A stretch of DNA of 64,000 bases from Sedimenticola selenatireducens DSM 17993 (GCF_000428045.1 NZ_ATZE01000001.1:186265-250264); one strand, 5' to 3'; positions 1 to 8,780 are shown, counted from the first letter of the stretch. Translations and numbers: made by a program. Notes: a model not told the origin generated them from the letters alone.

Positions 1-1
1 C

Positions 2-940
2 GGCAGGGATATCCTCGGCGAGATGGAGATCGCGGCGCGCATCATGATCACCGGTGGTGACGAGCGCGAAGACGCGCGCATGACACGAGCCGACCGGCTG
101 TTGATCCGTAACGCGATTTTTCTGGCCGCCAAAACGGTCAAAGAGAGCGAACGCACCCAGGTGATCACCGAAGATGTGGTGGCAGCGCTGCATGCGATTG
201 GGCGGGATCAGACTCTACCCGAGTCCCGACGTAACCGGGCCATGGAGATGGGGGATGGCATGGCGCTGTTCTGTTCCGGTCTCGCCGGCTACTTCTTCAA
301 CCGGCCGGGTACGCCCTGGCCGGAGTCCGATGTCACCATTCTGGAGATGGGCATACTGGCCCGGGAGGGCTACGAGGATCAGCTCACCGTCGCCTACATT
401 TCCATGATGAGCCACATCAACGATCTGGTGGAGCGGCATCAGCATGATGCCCGGCCGACACTGGTGATTACCGATGAGGGCCACATCATCACCACCAACC
501 CGTTGCTGGCTCGCTATGTGGTTAAGATCACCAAGATGTGGCGCAAGCTCGGCGCCTGGTTCTGGATCGCCACTCAGAACCTGGAAGATTTCCCAGACGC
601 CAGCCGCAAGATGCTCAACATGATGGAGTGGTGGTTGTGTCTGGTCATGCCCAAGGAGGAGGTCGAACAGATCGCACGGTTCAAGGATCTGACGGATGTA
701 CAGCGCAACCTGTTACTGTCCGCACGAAAAGAGCCGGGTAAATATGTGGAAGGGGTGGTGCTCTCCGATAACCTCGAAGCTCTGTTTCGCAATGTCCCGC
801 CGCCGTTATCCCTGGCACTGGCGATGACCGAGAAGCATGAGAAGGCGGCGCGGGCGGAGATCATGCGGGAGCGGGGGTGTTCCGAGCTGGAGGCAGTGTA
901 TGTGATGGCGGAGCGTATCGCAGAACATCGGAATGCCTGA
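2..940 (+). CDS. Conjugative transfer ATPase, TraC/VirB4-like (PFL_4706 type), C-terminal part only
   Basis: The reading frame is open from base 2, so the window cuts the gene and only about the last 312 residues are present. Visible are a Walker B-like LVITDEGH segment (about nt 463-486) and a following ATQNLEDFPDASRK segment, as in the motor domain of TraC/VirB4 ATPases. Proteins of this family energise type IV secretion pilus assembly and DNA transfer at the inner membrane. The order of the downstream genes (PFL_4709, 4710, 4711 and TraG_N types) is that of PFGI-1-like integrative conjugative elements, which supports the call. The Walker A half lies outside the window. The ATG at 23 is internal, not the start. 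Confidence 0.85.
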   Translation, partial: GRDILGEMEIAARIMITGGDEREDARMTRADRLLIRNAIFLAAKTVKESERTQVITEDVVAALHAIGRDQTLPESRRNRAMEMGDGMALFCSGLAGYFFNRPGTPWPESDVTILEMGILAREGYEDQLTVAYISMMSHINDLVERHQHDARPTLVITDEGHIITTNPLLARYVVKITKMWRKLGAWFWIATQNLEDFPDASRKMLNMMEWWLCLVMPKEEVEQIARFKDLTDVQRNLLLSARKEPGKYVEGVVLSDNLEALFRNVPPPLSLALAMTEKHEKAARAEIMRERGCSELEAVYVMAERIAEHRNA

Positions 941-1054
941 TCGCTGATAGGCGGGATTTTAAACTCTGTAGGAGGGCAGGGATGGGCATTGGGTGTTCGT
1001 CTATATAGATGGTATCTGCTGCAAACCGATGATGGTCTCTCTATCATAGGCCCG

Positions 1055-1924
1055 ATGAACCTCGTCTTAATCATAGCCGCTGTTGCCATCACGCTGATCG
1101 GGCTCTTTCCCATCATTCTGCACCGGGTCTACCGGGCACCCAGGCGGGTTGAAACCACCACGCCGGCGAGCCACTCGCTGCCCTTCAGCATGCACTACCT
1201 GCCCGGACCGAAAGGAAAACGGCTCTATTCCTGGCTGATTCCGGGAGAGCTCGAATTGTGTACTGTCATCCTGGTTCATGGCTGGGGGGCGAACGCACAA
1301 ATGATGCTCCCGCTGGCACGATGCTTTCATCGGGCCGGTATGAACGTGCTGCTCTATGATGCGCGTAATCACGGTAAGAGTGATCGGGACAGCTTCTCCT
1401 CGCTGCCGCGTTTCGCCGAGGATCTGGGTTGCGCCATTGAATGGGCAAAACAACGTGACGCCGGTCAGAAGATCGTGCTGTTTGGACATTCGATCGGTGC
1501 GGCAGCCGCCATGCTGGCCGCGTCACACAGAACCGACATTGATCTGGTGATCGGACTGTCTGGATTTGCGCATCCCAATCTCGTCATGAACCGGCATCTG
1601 GACCGTCCCTGGCTTCCCAAGGTGTTAAGACCCCTGATCATGAATTACATCCAGTGGGTTATCGGATATAGGTTTGAGGAGATCGCTCCCATGAACCGCA
1701 TCCGGTATATTCGATGTCCCGTCCTGCTGGTGCATGGGACAGAAGACGCGGTTGTGCCGATTAGCGATATGCATCTGATCGAGCAGAATGCGCTGCCGGA
1801 AAATCCCGTTCAACTCATTGAGATCGAGGGTGCCGGCCACAACTCGGTTGAACAGTTTCAGCAGCATGCAGACGATCTGATCGATTGGGTTCACGAACAC
1901 CTTAACCGCGTGCCGCCTGTTTAA
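1055..1924 (+). CDS. Alpha/beta hydrolase, membrane-anchored
   Basis: This is a 289-residue serine hydrolase fold. Visible are the oxyanion-loop segment LVHGWG, the nucleophile elbow GHSIG, the acid in VHGTEDAVV and the terminal histidine in GAGHNS, so the catalytic triad looks intact. Residues 1-25 form a hydrophobic segment (MNLVLIIAAVAITLIGLF), suggesting an inner-membrane anchor with the domain outside or at the membrane. I chose ATG 1055 because it begins the hydrophobic segment; a TTG at 989 would add 22 residues. The substrate cannot be told. It lies inside the conjugation operon, between the ATPase and the PFL_4709-type gene, and is not a core transfer gene, so it is probably an inserted accessory gene. 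Confidence 0.8.
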   Translation: MNLVLIIAAVAITLIGLFPIILHRVYRAPRRVETTTPASHSLPFSMHYLPGPKGKRLYSWLIPGELELCTVILVHGWGANAQMMLPLARCFHRAGMNVLLYDARNHGKSDRDSFSSLPRFAEDLGCAIEWAKQRDAGQKIVLFGHSIGAAAAMLAASHRTDIDLVIGLSGFAHPNLVMNRHLDRPWLPKVLRPLIMNYIQWVIGYRFEEIAPMNRIRYIRCPVLLVHGTEDAVVPISDMHLIEQNALPENPVQLIEIEGAGHNSVEQFQQHADDLIDWVHEHLNRVPPV

Positions 1925-2002
1925 CCGGCTCAAATAAACCAAGACAACTGGTGATTGGTTTTTCTCTGTAACGACTTTTCGGCCTGGTGCACACTCCAGG
2001 CC

Positions 2003-2467
2003 ATGATCCGCATCCTCTTCATCATGCTCATGTTGGCAGCCGTCCTCGGCTTTAACCGGACGCATGCAGCATCCGCCAATCAGAATACATTATGGGTAGA
2101 GATTTTCACCACAGCGGACAGAGAGGTACAGTGGGAACGCGAAGCTGAAACCGGGGCTGTACGGAACATTGATCTTCAGTTCTATGTGCTGGACGGCATT
2201 CAGCAGTTTGAGACACAACTTTCGAACAACCTCTCCACCGATCCGGATCTATCCAAACAGATCGCTTTACAACGCATCCAGCAGTTGGACGAACAGACGA
2301 TGGCAGCGGTTCAGAATGCAGCTGTCGGTCTGGCAAAATCCATGCAATACGGTATCGATCGTTATCCAGCTATCCTGTTTGATGGCGAGGCAGTGGTCTA
2401 CGGTCTGACCGATCTGAATATCGCGCTCGATCACTACCGGACATGGCAGGCGGGAGCCCGGCCATGA
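2003..2467 (+). CDS. Integrating conjugative element protein, PFL_4709 family (TIGR03757-like)
   Basis: This is a 154-residue exported protein with a clear signal peptide (MIRILFIMLMLAAVLGF...THAA). The mature part begins LWVEIFTTADREV and ends with YPAILFDGEAVVYGLTDL, the thioredoxin-like pattern of the ICE family TIGR03757/DUF1525 as I know it. It is a periplasmic component of the transfer apparatus of unknown exact role. ATG 2003 gives the signal peptide directly; an upstream TTG at 1955 would put 16 unlikely residues before it. Its stop overlaps the start of the next gene (ATG 2464), so the two are translationally coupled. Confidence 0.8.
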   Translation: MIRILFIMLMLAAVLGFNRTHAASANQNTLWVEIFTTADREVQWEREAETGAVRNIDLQFYVLDGIQQFETQLSNNLSTDPDLSKQIALQRIQQLDEQTMAAVQNAAVGLAKSMQYGIDRYPAILFDGEAVVYGLTDLNIALDHYRTWQAGARP

Positions 2468-3576
2468 AAGCACCATGCACCTTCGGTTTCCTGTTGGCGG
2501 CCGTACTCCTTTTACCCATACCCGGAAATACCGGCACCATCACAACCCCCGGCATCGTCGCCAAGACGACAGCCGCTGCGCTCTCCTGCATGCGCTGGAT
2601 GCCGATCGGTATGTGTTTCTGGCTACGCTGTTCCTGGTCCGGTTGCCGGGTCAGAACATCGATCAAGGTGGGTCACTACAATCCGGATCTGGTGGTCAGC
2701 AGCTACAACGAACTGGGCGGAAACCCCTGGGTGGAGATTCGGGCGACACTCGGTCTCGCACAGAAGACGGCTGCAACAGGTCTGCTGGGTGCACTGCTGC
2801 CGGTTCCTATCGACAGCGCAGGTAATCGCACGGAAGGGAGTGCGAATAAACGCGACCACAAGAACCTGGTTTTTCGCGAGGCCGATGCCATCGGCCATCC
2901 GCTCAGCTCCCTCTCCGGCATCGCTGCCGGGGTGGGGATGTTGTGCCAGTCCCAGACGGCTTCTTTCTTTCCCTATTTCATGTCGGGGCTCGATGCCCTG
3001 TCCTGGCGCCAGGAGGTCCCGGAGATTTTCTACCCGGCGAGTCTACTGCCGGGACTGCGCGAGATCGGTACCTGGCCCCTGCAGACCTGGGGCAGTGTGC
3101 ACCCTCGTACTGGATGGACTACCCAGGCGGAGGAGCCCAAGGCGGCCGCCATCAATGCCCAGCGGGCCGGAGATATCGTCACCCGTGCCGGACAGCCGCA
3201 TGTCTATGTGTCGCTCTCCAGCGCCTCTTATATGCACAACGACATTATCAGCCTCATCGATAACTGGGTAGACGATGGTCTCGGAGGAATGACCAACCAA
3301 TGGTTTCCTTCGTTTTCCGGTCAGAGGGTCTGGCCGCCCGGCCCATTGGTGGAGAAGGACCGGAGCACCGGTACCTGGCAGATGTTGGTTCCTCGCACGG
3401 AGACCAGTTGCAATGTGTTTGGCAACAACGATCTTGCGAGTCTCACCGGTTGGGGCGGTGGGCGCGTCGACAGTGCAGGGGACTACGCCTGGAACCTCTG
3501 GCGGCCCTACCAATGCTGCCGCCGTCGCGGCCAATGGTTCCTGTTCGACATTGACTGGTTCTCCTATCCGCCATGA
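2464..3576 (+). CDS. Integrating conjugative element protein, PFL_4710 family (TraU-like)
   Basis: This is a 370-residue exported protein with a signal peptide at residues 1-27 and many cysteines, as in TraU and the TIGR03756 family. It has MPIGMCFWLRCSWSGCRV near residue 45 and a later YQCCRRRGQW segment. TraU-type proteins are periplasmic and needed for DNA transfer and mating-pair stabilisation. The start ATG overlaps the stop of the previous gene by four bases, and its own stop overlaps the next ATG, so it belongs to a tight operon. The family assignment rests on motif memory and gene order, not on a search. Confidence 0.82.
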   Translation: MKAPCTFGFLLAAVLLLPIPGNTGTITTPGIVAKTTAAALSCMRWMPIGMCFWLRCSWSGCRVRTSIKVGHYNPDLVVSSYNELGGNPWVEIRATLGLAQKTAATGLLGALLPVPIDSAGNRTEGSANKRDHKNLVFREADAIGHPLSSLSGIAAGVGMLCQSQTASFFPYFMSGLDALSWRQEVPEIFYPASLLPGLREIGTWPLQTWGSVHPRTGWTTQAEEPKAAAINAQRAGDIVTRAGQPHVYVSLSSASYMHNDIISLIDNWVDDGLGGMTNQWFPSFSGQRVWPPGPLVEKDRSTGTWQMLVPRTETSCNVFGNNDLASLTGWGGGRVDSAGDYAWNLWRPYQCCRRRGQWFLFDIDWFSYPP

Positions 3577-4934
3577 AACCTAAATTGCGCTTTTCATCTT
3601 CACAGACCCATGTTTCTGCCTGGTTGCTCATCTCGATACTTGTATGGAGCAGTACAGGCACGGCTGCCCAAGCGCCGACCGAGGACAGTCTCTGGTATTA
3701 CGAGATTGGTGGAGCGGAACCCGTGTCCGTGCCGGCCAACCCTTCGGTGGTGTCTGTCGCCCTGGGTGGTTCGGCTCAGCTGGGTCTTGGCTACAGCTGC
3801 GGCAAGTTCGACCCGGTGGCAGCAGTCAGCAATACGTTGAATGACATCGGCGCCGGTGTCGACAATATGGTGAGTGCGATGACCGCGGCCGCCAGTGCGG
3901 CGATCGCAGCCCTTCCGGCACTGATTCTGCAGCGCGCCAATCCAGGTCTCTATGACATGTTTCAAAATGCCTTGCTCCAGGCCCAGGAGACCATGCAACT
4001 GGCCACCAAGTCCTGCGAGCAGATGGAGGCCGAGATCGCCCAGGGCAAGAACCCCTATGCCGACCTGATCACCTTGTCGAAAGGCAATGACTGGAAAGTT
4101 CAAATGGGAATTGGTGGCAACGATGCGGTGACCGCAAAGAGATCGGTCGAGACCTCGAACGGCGACAGCGGTATTCCGTGGGTTGGTGGCCAGGCGGGTG
4201 GGGCAGGACAGCCGACTCTCCAGTTCACCGGGGATATCGTCAAGGCCGGTTACAACATCAACATGAACCGGCCGATTACCGCGGCGGGTCCGGTCCCTCC
4301 GGCATCGGCAACCCGGCTCTCCGAAGTCTGGAATACGCCCGTGGATGCCCGTAACTGGGTCGTGGAGGTTGTGGGCGAAAATATCGTCACCACCTGCGAT
4401 ACCTGCCGCAAGGACAGCATTCCCGGGACCGGCCTGTTGCCCAAGCTGCACCAGGAGGCAGCCACCGTAACGGTGGATCTGCAGAGTCTGGTCAGCGGAG
4501 CGACATCACCGACACTGGCCAACTTGGACAAGATCACCGCCCCCGGTGTGGCCATTACCCGGCAGGTGATCGAGGCGATCCGCGAGATGCCGGTCACCGA
4601 GCAGGGTCTGATCATGGGCAGGCTGGTCTCTGAGATCAGCACCGCGCGCACGGTTGAAAAGGCGCTGTTTGCTCGGCGCCTGCTGCTGACCGGGCGGCAG
4701 GTACCGGAAGTGTATGCCACCGAGGTGGCGCGCGAGCATGCCGATACCTCCATTACGGAACTGGACAAGGAGATCGAGAACTTGCTGTTCGAGACGCGGG
4801 TGCGTAAAGAAGTTGTTTCCAATACCCTGACCACACTGCTGCAGCGTGCCGCGGCTAAGCGCCAGGCCTCTCTGAATGTTCCCCAAGTGTCACCTTTGGA
4901 TTCCAGGCCACTGAGCAACGGCCGTGTTCAATAA
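3573..4934 (+). CDS. Integrating conjugative element protein, PFL_4711 family (TraH-like)
   Basis: This is a 453-residue exported protein with an N-terminal signal (AWLLISILVWSSTGTAAQA). An Ala-rich helical stretch around residues 90-125 is followed by a KSCEQMEAEIAQGKNPY segment and a TTCDTCRKD cysteine pair near residue 275. The C-terminal third is predicted helical (EVAREHADTSITELDKEIEN). This order and pattern fit TIGR03755/TraH, a periplasmic pilus-assembly protein. It starts four bases inside the upstream gene and ends inside the next one, consistent with coupled expression. Confidence 0.82.
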   Translation: MKPKLRFSSSQTHVSAWLLISILVWSSTGTAAQAPTEDSLWYYEIGGAEPVSVPANPSVVSVALGGSAQLGLGYSCGKFDPVAAVSNTLNDIGAGVDNMVSAMTAAASAAIAALPALILQRANPGLYDMFQNALLQAQETMQLATKSCEQMEAEIAQGKNPYADLITLSKGNDWKVQMGIGGNDAVTAKRSVETSNGDSGIPWVGGQAGGAGQPTLQFTGDIVKAGYNINMNRPITAAGPVPPASATRLSEVWNTPVDARNWVVEVVGENIVTTCDTCRKDSIPGTGLLPKLHQEAATVTVDLQSLVSGATSPTLANLDKITAPGVAITRQVIEAIREMPVTEQGLIMGRLVSEISTARTVEKALFARRLLLTGRQVPEVYATEVAREHADTSITELDKEIENLLFETRVRKEVVSNTLTTLLQRAAAKRQASLNVPQVSPLDSRPLSNGRVQ

Positions 4935-5301
4935 AGTGCCATCCTTGCGCAGGCGTTGGTTTGTCGGCTTGTCGCTCATCACTGTCGGTCTGATCTTTGC
5001 TATGGGTGCGCTTCTCTGGCAGGTGGCGGAACTCTCGTCTCTCTCTGCTATATCGGAACAGGTTACACGCTTGAAACCTTTTGCCGGTGTCACCCGACTC
5101 CTACTCATCGCAATGCTGGCGGTCCTCTGGCCTAGACTGGTTGATCTGACAGTCCGCGCTGGGCGAGTTGATCCGACAGAACGATCCCAACTACTCGCAC
5201 TTCGTTGGCGTGTTGTCGCCTGGCTGCTGATCATCGAACTGATGATCGGTCAGGATCTCTTCGGCCGGTTTTTCCTGGCAACCAGCGGGCCTGTCGCATG
5301 A
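4924..5301 (+). CDS. Small inner-membrane protein of the conjugation operon
   Basis: This is a 125-residue protein starting at GTG 4924, eleven bases inside the upstream gene. Three hydrophobic segments are visible: FVGLSLITVGLIFAMGALLW, LLLIAMLAVLWPRLV and VVAWLLIIELMIG. No catalytic motif is present. Its position between the PFL_4711-type and TraG_N-type genes is typical for a small integral membrane component of this ICE class; I cannot assign it to a named family. Its stop overlaps the next ATG. Confidence 0.7.
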   Translation: MFNKVPSLRRRWFVGLSLITVGLIFAMGALLWQVAELSSLSAISEQVTRLKPFAGVTRLLLIAMLAVLWPRLVDLTVRAGRVDPTERSQLLALRWRVVAWLLIIELMIGQDLFGRFFLATSGPVA

Positions 5302-6863
5302 CACTCGACAGCTATCTCGAACTCTTCACGACCCTGTTTGGCTGGGCCTTCTACGGGGTGCTGTGGGATGTCTTGGTCGGAACCGGCATCGTCTACCTTC
5401 CGTTTCTGGGCATACTCATCGACAACTGGCGTGAGCCGGCACAGGGCGGTGAGTTCGGAACGGTCACCGGCCTTTCGCTGCGGCGGATGGAGATCGATCT
5501 CTTCATTGCACTGCTGGTCGTGGTGCTGGCCGGACAACCGGCTGCGTTGACACCATTGAATGCCGGCACACTCAGCTATACGCCACCTCCAACATTGAAT
5601 AACCCGGCGCCGGCGACAGCCACCGTAGCTGCGCCGCAGAGTACCTATGGTACAACCGGATTCAACGGCTCGCCCGCGACGGTGAATATCCCTGTCTGGT
5701 GGTACGCCGTGCTTGCCATGACCTCCGGCTTCAACCACGCGGCTATCGAAGGAATGCCCGCCGCCAGCGACATGCGCACGTTCGAGCAGCAGGCAAGGCT
5801 GGCCACCATTGCGGATCCGCGTCTCCGGCAGGAGATGAGTGAATTCTTCAGTCAGTGCTATATCCCGGCGCGCTCCAAGTACCAGGCAGAGCAGCCAAAT
5901 GCCGCTGCCGTCAGTGCACTGCTGACCACCTATGGTCCGGACGATCCCGACTGGATGGGATCTCACGTTTACCGGGATACCTCGGGCTACTACGATACCT
6001 TGCGTCCCACAAACCAGATTCCGGGCTGGGCCTACAATGCGGCTCGGGACACCGAATACGACCCGGCTACTCCACCCGCCTGGGGGAAACCCACCTGCAA
6101 ACAGTGGTGGGAAAGTGGTGCCATCGGTTTGCGCAAGAAGCTGATCGATGAGGCCGATGCTACCTCCGCCGGTTTCTCTGGCCTCGTCGTTGCGGTTGCA
6201 CCTGCCCTGGCGGGGGAGAAGCAGAACGACGCGGTCGCGAGGACTGTGCTGACGAATTCACCACCCTCCTGGTCGAACAACGACCTGGTGGCCAACAACA
6301 CAGGCAGTACCGGACTGCTGAGCACCGCGGAGAACATCGTAAAAGGCGGCCTGGCCGCTGGGGGTGTGCTCACAGCCTCGGCCCTGTTCTCCGTGACCAT
6401 CACAGCCGTCCTGCAGGCGCTGCCGATGGTACAGGCAATGCTGCTGCTGGGAATCTATGCCCTGTTGCCCATGGTCGTCGTGCTGTCGCGGTACTCCCTC
6501 TCCATGATGGTGGTCGGCGCTATGGCCATCTTTACCGTCAAATTCTGGAGCGTGCTCTGGTACCTCGCCATGTGGGTCGATCAGAACCTGATCCACTCCA
6601 TGTACCCGGACGTGAACATCTTTCTGCAGATCTTCGCCAACCCAGGGGAACACGATACCAAGCGGATGTTGCTTAATATGATTACGACCAGCCTTTATCT
6701 CGGCTTGCCGTTGCTGTGGAGTGGGATGATGGCTTGGGTGGGGATATCAATTGGTCGATCAATTACCTCCGCAACATCCCCGCTTTCTCAAACGGCAAGT
6801 GATGCGGGGAGGCAGGGGGGAGCGATCGGAAAGTCAATGACTAATAAGGGAATCAGGCGGTGA
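5298..6863 (+). CDS. TraG N-terminal domain protein (ICE conjugative transfer, inner membrane)
   Basis: This is a 521-residue protein with TraG_N (PF07916-like) architecture. Membrane segments lie at both ends of the N-terminal block (YLELFTTLFGWAFYGVLW; IDLFIALLVVVLAG). A periplasmic central region with CYIPARSKY follows, then a C-terminal cluster of at least four membrane helices (about residues 355-500). In F-like systems TraG N is needed for pilus assembly and mating-pair stabilisation. ATG 5298 overlaps the upstream stop; the frame is open further upstream but that would only repeat codons of the previous gene. It is the last gene of the + strand transfer operon and converges on the next gene with a gap of seven bases. 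Confidence 0.85.
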   Translation: MTLDSYLELFTTLFGWAFYGVLWDVLVGTGIVYLPFLGILIDNWREPAQGGEFGTVTGLSLRRMEIDLFIALLVVVLAGQPAALTPLNAGTLSYTPPPTLNNPAPATATVAAPQSTYGTTGFNGSPATVNIPVWWYAVLAMTSGFNHAAIEGMPAASDMRTFEQQARLATIADPRLRQEMSEFFSQCYIPARSKYQAEQPNAAAVSALLTTYGPDDPDWMGSHVYRDTSGYYDTLRPTNQIPGWAYNAARDTEYDPATPPAWGKPTCKQWWESGAIGLRKKLIDEADATSAGFSGLVVAVAPALAGEKQNDAVARTVLTNSPPSWSNNDLVANNTGSTGLLSTAENIVKGGLAAGGVLTASALFSVTITAVLQALPMVQAMLLLGIYALLPMVVVLSRYSLSMMVVGAMAIFTVKFWSVLWYLAMWVDQNLIHSMYPDVNIFLQIFANPGEHDTKRMLLNMITTSLYLGLPLLWSGMMAWVGISIGRSITSATSPLSQTASDAGRQGGAIGKSMTNKGIRR

Positions 6864-6870
6864 CCAAAAA

Positions 6871-7212
6871 CTACATATCTTCTTCGTACCAGCCATTTGG
6901 ATCTGTTCCTGCGTCCAGCTTATGGGTTCGGAAGTTGTATTCACCGATCAATCCTACGTCTCGCATTGGTTGATCATTATGTTCATCCAGGATTTCATCG
7001 GATGTGTCAGCACTTGCGGCTAAGAAGCCCATCAGGCCTGCAGTAATTTTGGCTAGGCTGCCAGTGACTGCTTTAGCGAGTCGACCCAACTGAAAGAGGT
7101 AACCGTTAACACCAAGCCTACGAATAGCCTTGATACTGTACCTCAACAATGCAACGAGAAGCCCTATAAGGCTCACTGTGAGTAATAAGAATGGGTTCAA
7201 TAAAATATTCAT
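6871..7212 (-). CDS. Small membrane protein of unknown function
   Basis: This is a 113-residue protein. An N-terminal hydrophobic helix (LLLTVSLIGLLVALLRY, about residues 9-25) is followed by an amphipathic middle and an acidic tail ending NGWYEEDM. It sits convergent to the TraG_N gene, where PFGI-1-like elements usually carry a small DUF3742 membrane protein. I do not see enough similarity to call that family. The short gap (56 bp) to the next minus-strand gene suggests shared transcription from upstream. Confidence 0.6.
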   Translation of the reverse strand: MNILLNPFLLLTVSLIGLLVALLRYSIKAIRRLGVNGYLFQLGRLAKAVTGSLAKITAGLMGFLAASADTSDEILDEHNDQPMRDVGLIGEYNFRTHKLDAGTDPNGWYEEDM

Positions 7213-7268
7213 TTCAATGAGACCTCGCCGGACTCGTTTCTGTCAATGACCTACAGGTTCGAGTTTCC

Positions 7269-8261
7269 TCAAAACTCCCCATCCCGAACCAGATTACCCT
7301 TGCCGACTATCTTGACGATCTTTGGTTGAACCGGATCGTTGTCCGGCAGGACTCCCTTACCTTTCTCGATGATCTTTGCGGCGACGCTGGTCAACCTGCT
7401 CAACGTGTCAGAGCCAGGCAGCGCCTTACCATCATCATAATAGTCAAACCAGGGTAACCCAGCGCTGGTGTAATCGCTGGCGGTCGGCGGTTTGTGCGGT
7501 GGTCGATGCCCGGTGATTGCCTGGTACTGCTCGCTGTTGGCCAGGTGAATGAAGCATCGGTAGCCGTGGTCCCGGTCCCATGCATCTATACCGTACTCGT
7601 CTTCATAAATCTCCTGCCGCATCAAGCCACCGGGAGCCAGTCCCATATCTGGCACAGCCGATTCGCATACGCAGAACTGGATATCCAGATCATCAATAGC
7701 AGGTCTCTTTGCCTGCTCACGACACAGTTCCACGTACACTTCGTGCTTCATCGGATAGACGATGATCTGAAGGCCGCCGTGTTCGGCCTTGCCGGTAATC
7801 TGCTCTTCGGCGGTGAAACCCTCGCCCAGGGGCATGGCGATGAACTGCCGAATGAAATCTTCCGAGACGTTGAAACCATCCAGCCAGGGCTGTTCCGGGA
7901 TGACTGCATAATCCTGCGGGTCGTTGGAAAGACCATTGCTCCATGTTTTCCCGGAAACCGCATTAATCTTGCCGGCAGCGATCTTCACTGCACAGGGGTA
8001 GTCGCCGGAGAAATTGATCCATAATGCCTCGGACTGATACATGGGGATGAAGACACCACCATGTTCTTGCCAGCTATCGGGCAAGCTGTCCGCGAAATCG
8101 TCCACGTGCTCCACGGGAAATCGACCCAGACCCGGGGGGAGGGGATACTCCCGGTTATCATCAGGTATGCGTAAAGTACGCTGGAAGTCGATCTGGCAGA
8201 TCGCGTTTTTATGAACCTCCGGAAACCGGAAAGTGAGTTGGTTGTTCTGTAGCTCGATCAT
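7269..8261 (-). CDS. Conserved-looking protein of unknown function, paired with an XRE regulator
   Basis: This is a 330-residue soluble protein with no signal peptide or membrane segment. It starts MIELQNNQLTFRFPEVH and contains HGGVFIPMYQSEALWINF, a GLQIIVYPMKHEVYVE strand region and GGLMRQEIYEDEYGIDAWD. I do not recognise a catalytic motif or a family. It lies 15 bases downstream of the XRE regulator on the same strand, so the two probably form one transcript. The pair separates the conjugation operon from the BREX operon. A toxin-antitoxin or BREX regulatory role is possible but is only inferred from the pairing. Confidence 0.65.
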   Translation of the reverse strand: MIELQNNQLTFRFPEVHKNAICQIDFQRTLRIPDDNREYPLPPGLGRFPVEHVDDFADSLPDSWQEHGGVFIPMYQSEALWINFSGDYPCAVKIAAGKINAVSGKTWSNGLSNDPQDYAVIPEQPWLDGFNVSEDFIRQFIAMPLGEGFTAEEQITGKAEHGGLQIIVYPMKHEVYVELCREQAKRPAIDDLDIQFCVCESAVPDMGLAPGGLMRQEIYEDEYGIDAWDRDHGYRCFIHLANSEQYQAITGHRPPHKPPTASDYTSAGLPWFDYYDDGKALPGSDTLSRLTSVAAKIIEKGKGVLPDNDPVQPKIVKIVGKGNLVRDGEF

Positions 8262-8276
8262 GTTTTTACTCCCTCA

Positions 8277-8645
8277 TTACCAGTCGCCATCACGCACATC
8301 CCGGGCGATACGCAGGATGGAGTTATCCGGCATCGTTTTGAGCTGGCGAATCAGATCGGCAAACAGCTGCGGCCGTTTGCGGATGATCTCCTGCAGATCC
8401 GATGACACCTTGCCGGCCATCGCCAGCAGCATATCCGCATCCTCATTCAGCTCATCCGCGAGTGCCCGGATTTTTGCCTCGGACGGCGGCGCCACGTCCC
8501 CGCGCTCGATCTTGCTGAGGTAGGCCGGCTCCACGCCGATACGTTGCGCCACCTGGCGCACCGAGAAGCGCCGGTCTTCGGCCTTGAGTGCTTCACGATG
8601 TTCACGGATGTATTCTCCAAATGTCATGTGTACTATATAGTACAC
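8277..8645 (-). CDS. XRE-family helix-turn-helix transcriptional regulator
   Basis: This is a 122-residue protein with a Cro/C1-type HTH at about residues 7-75 (SVRQVAQRIGVEPAYLSKIERG). The C-terminal helical part is RKRPQLFADLIRQLKTMPD. Two starts are possible. GTG 8645 has a good AGGAG seven bases upstream. ATG 8627 starts at MTFGEYIREH and lacks a spaced ribosome site. With the GTG start, the first six codons are exactly the 18-bp palindrome GTGTACTATATAGTACAC, a likely operator, which suggests autoregulation. The gene is divergent from the BREX operon, 143 bp away, and may regulate it. Confidence 0.85.
   Translation of the reverse strand: MYYIVHMTFGEYIREHREALKAEDRRFSVRQVAQRIGVEPAYLSKIERGDVAPPSEAKIRALADELNEDADMLLAMAGKVSSDLQEIIRKRPQLFADLIRQLKTMPDNSILRIARDVRDGDW
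8628..8645. promoter_or_regulatory. 18-bp perfect palindrome, probable operator of the XRE regulator
   Basis: GTGTACTATATAGTACAC is identical to its reverse complement. It coincides with the possible GTG start and first codons of the XRE gene, and contains TATAGT/ACTATA elements that could also act as a -10. HTH repressors of this type bind such dyads, so autorepression is likely by inference. Confidence 0.65.
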
Positions 8646-8729
8646 AATTTAGCTCCTTGGCAAGAGATAGTCATGGATTTACGAGCTTAACGATGACTAT
8701 TTGATCTCTTTTAACAACAGATAAATTAT

Positions 8730-8747
8730 GCCGGCTAGTTTGCCGGC
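8730..8747. repeat. Short inverted repeat upstream of the BREX operon
   Basis: GCCGGC-TAGTTT-GCCGGC forms a 6-bp stem with a 6-base loop just upstream of the -35 of the BREX promoter. It could be a regulator site or an mRNA hairpin of the divergent transcript. It does not resemble a rho-independent terminator because no U-tract follows on either strand. Confidence 0.35.
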
Positions 8748-8752
8748 GAAAC

Positions 8753-8780
8753 TTGAAAGTTTATTTAAGTGCGCTATAGT
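8753..8780 (+). promoter_or_regulatory. Sigma-70 promoter of the BREX operon, leaderless
   Basis: TTGAAA (8753-8758), a 16-bp spacer and TATAGT (8775-8780). The first BREX ATG is at 8789, only eight bases after the -10, so transcription would begin at or next to the start codon. No Shine-Dalgarno sequence is present in gtttcacc before the ATG. The operon therefore probably opens with a leaderless mRNA. Confidence 0.6.

Noticed and set aside
574-1116. Long minus-strand open frame opposite the conjugation ATPase and hydrolase
   Set aside because: Low-complexity composition expected from the complementary frame of a GC-rich gene; the + strand frame has clear motifs.
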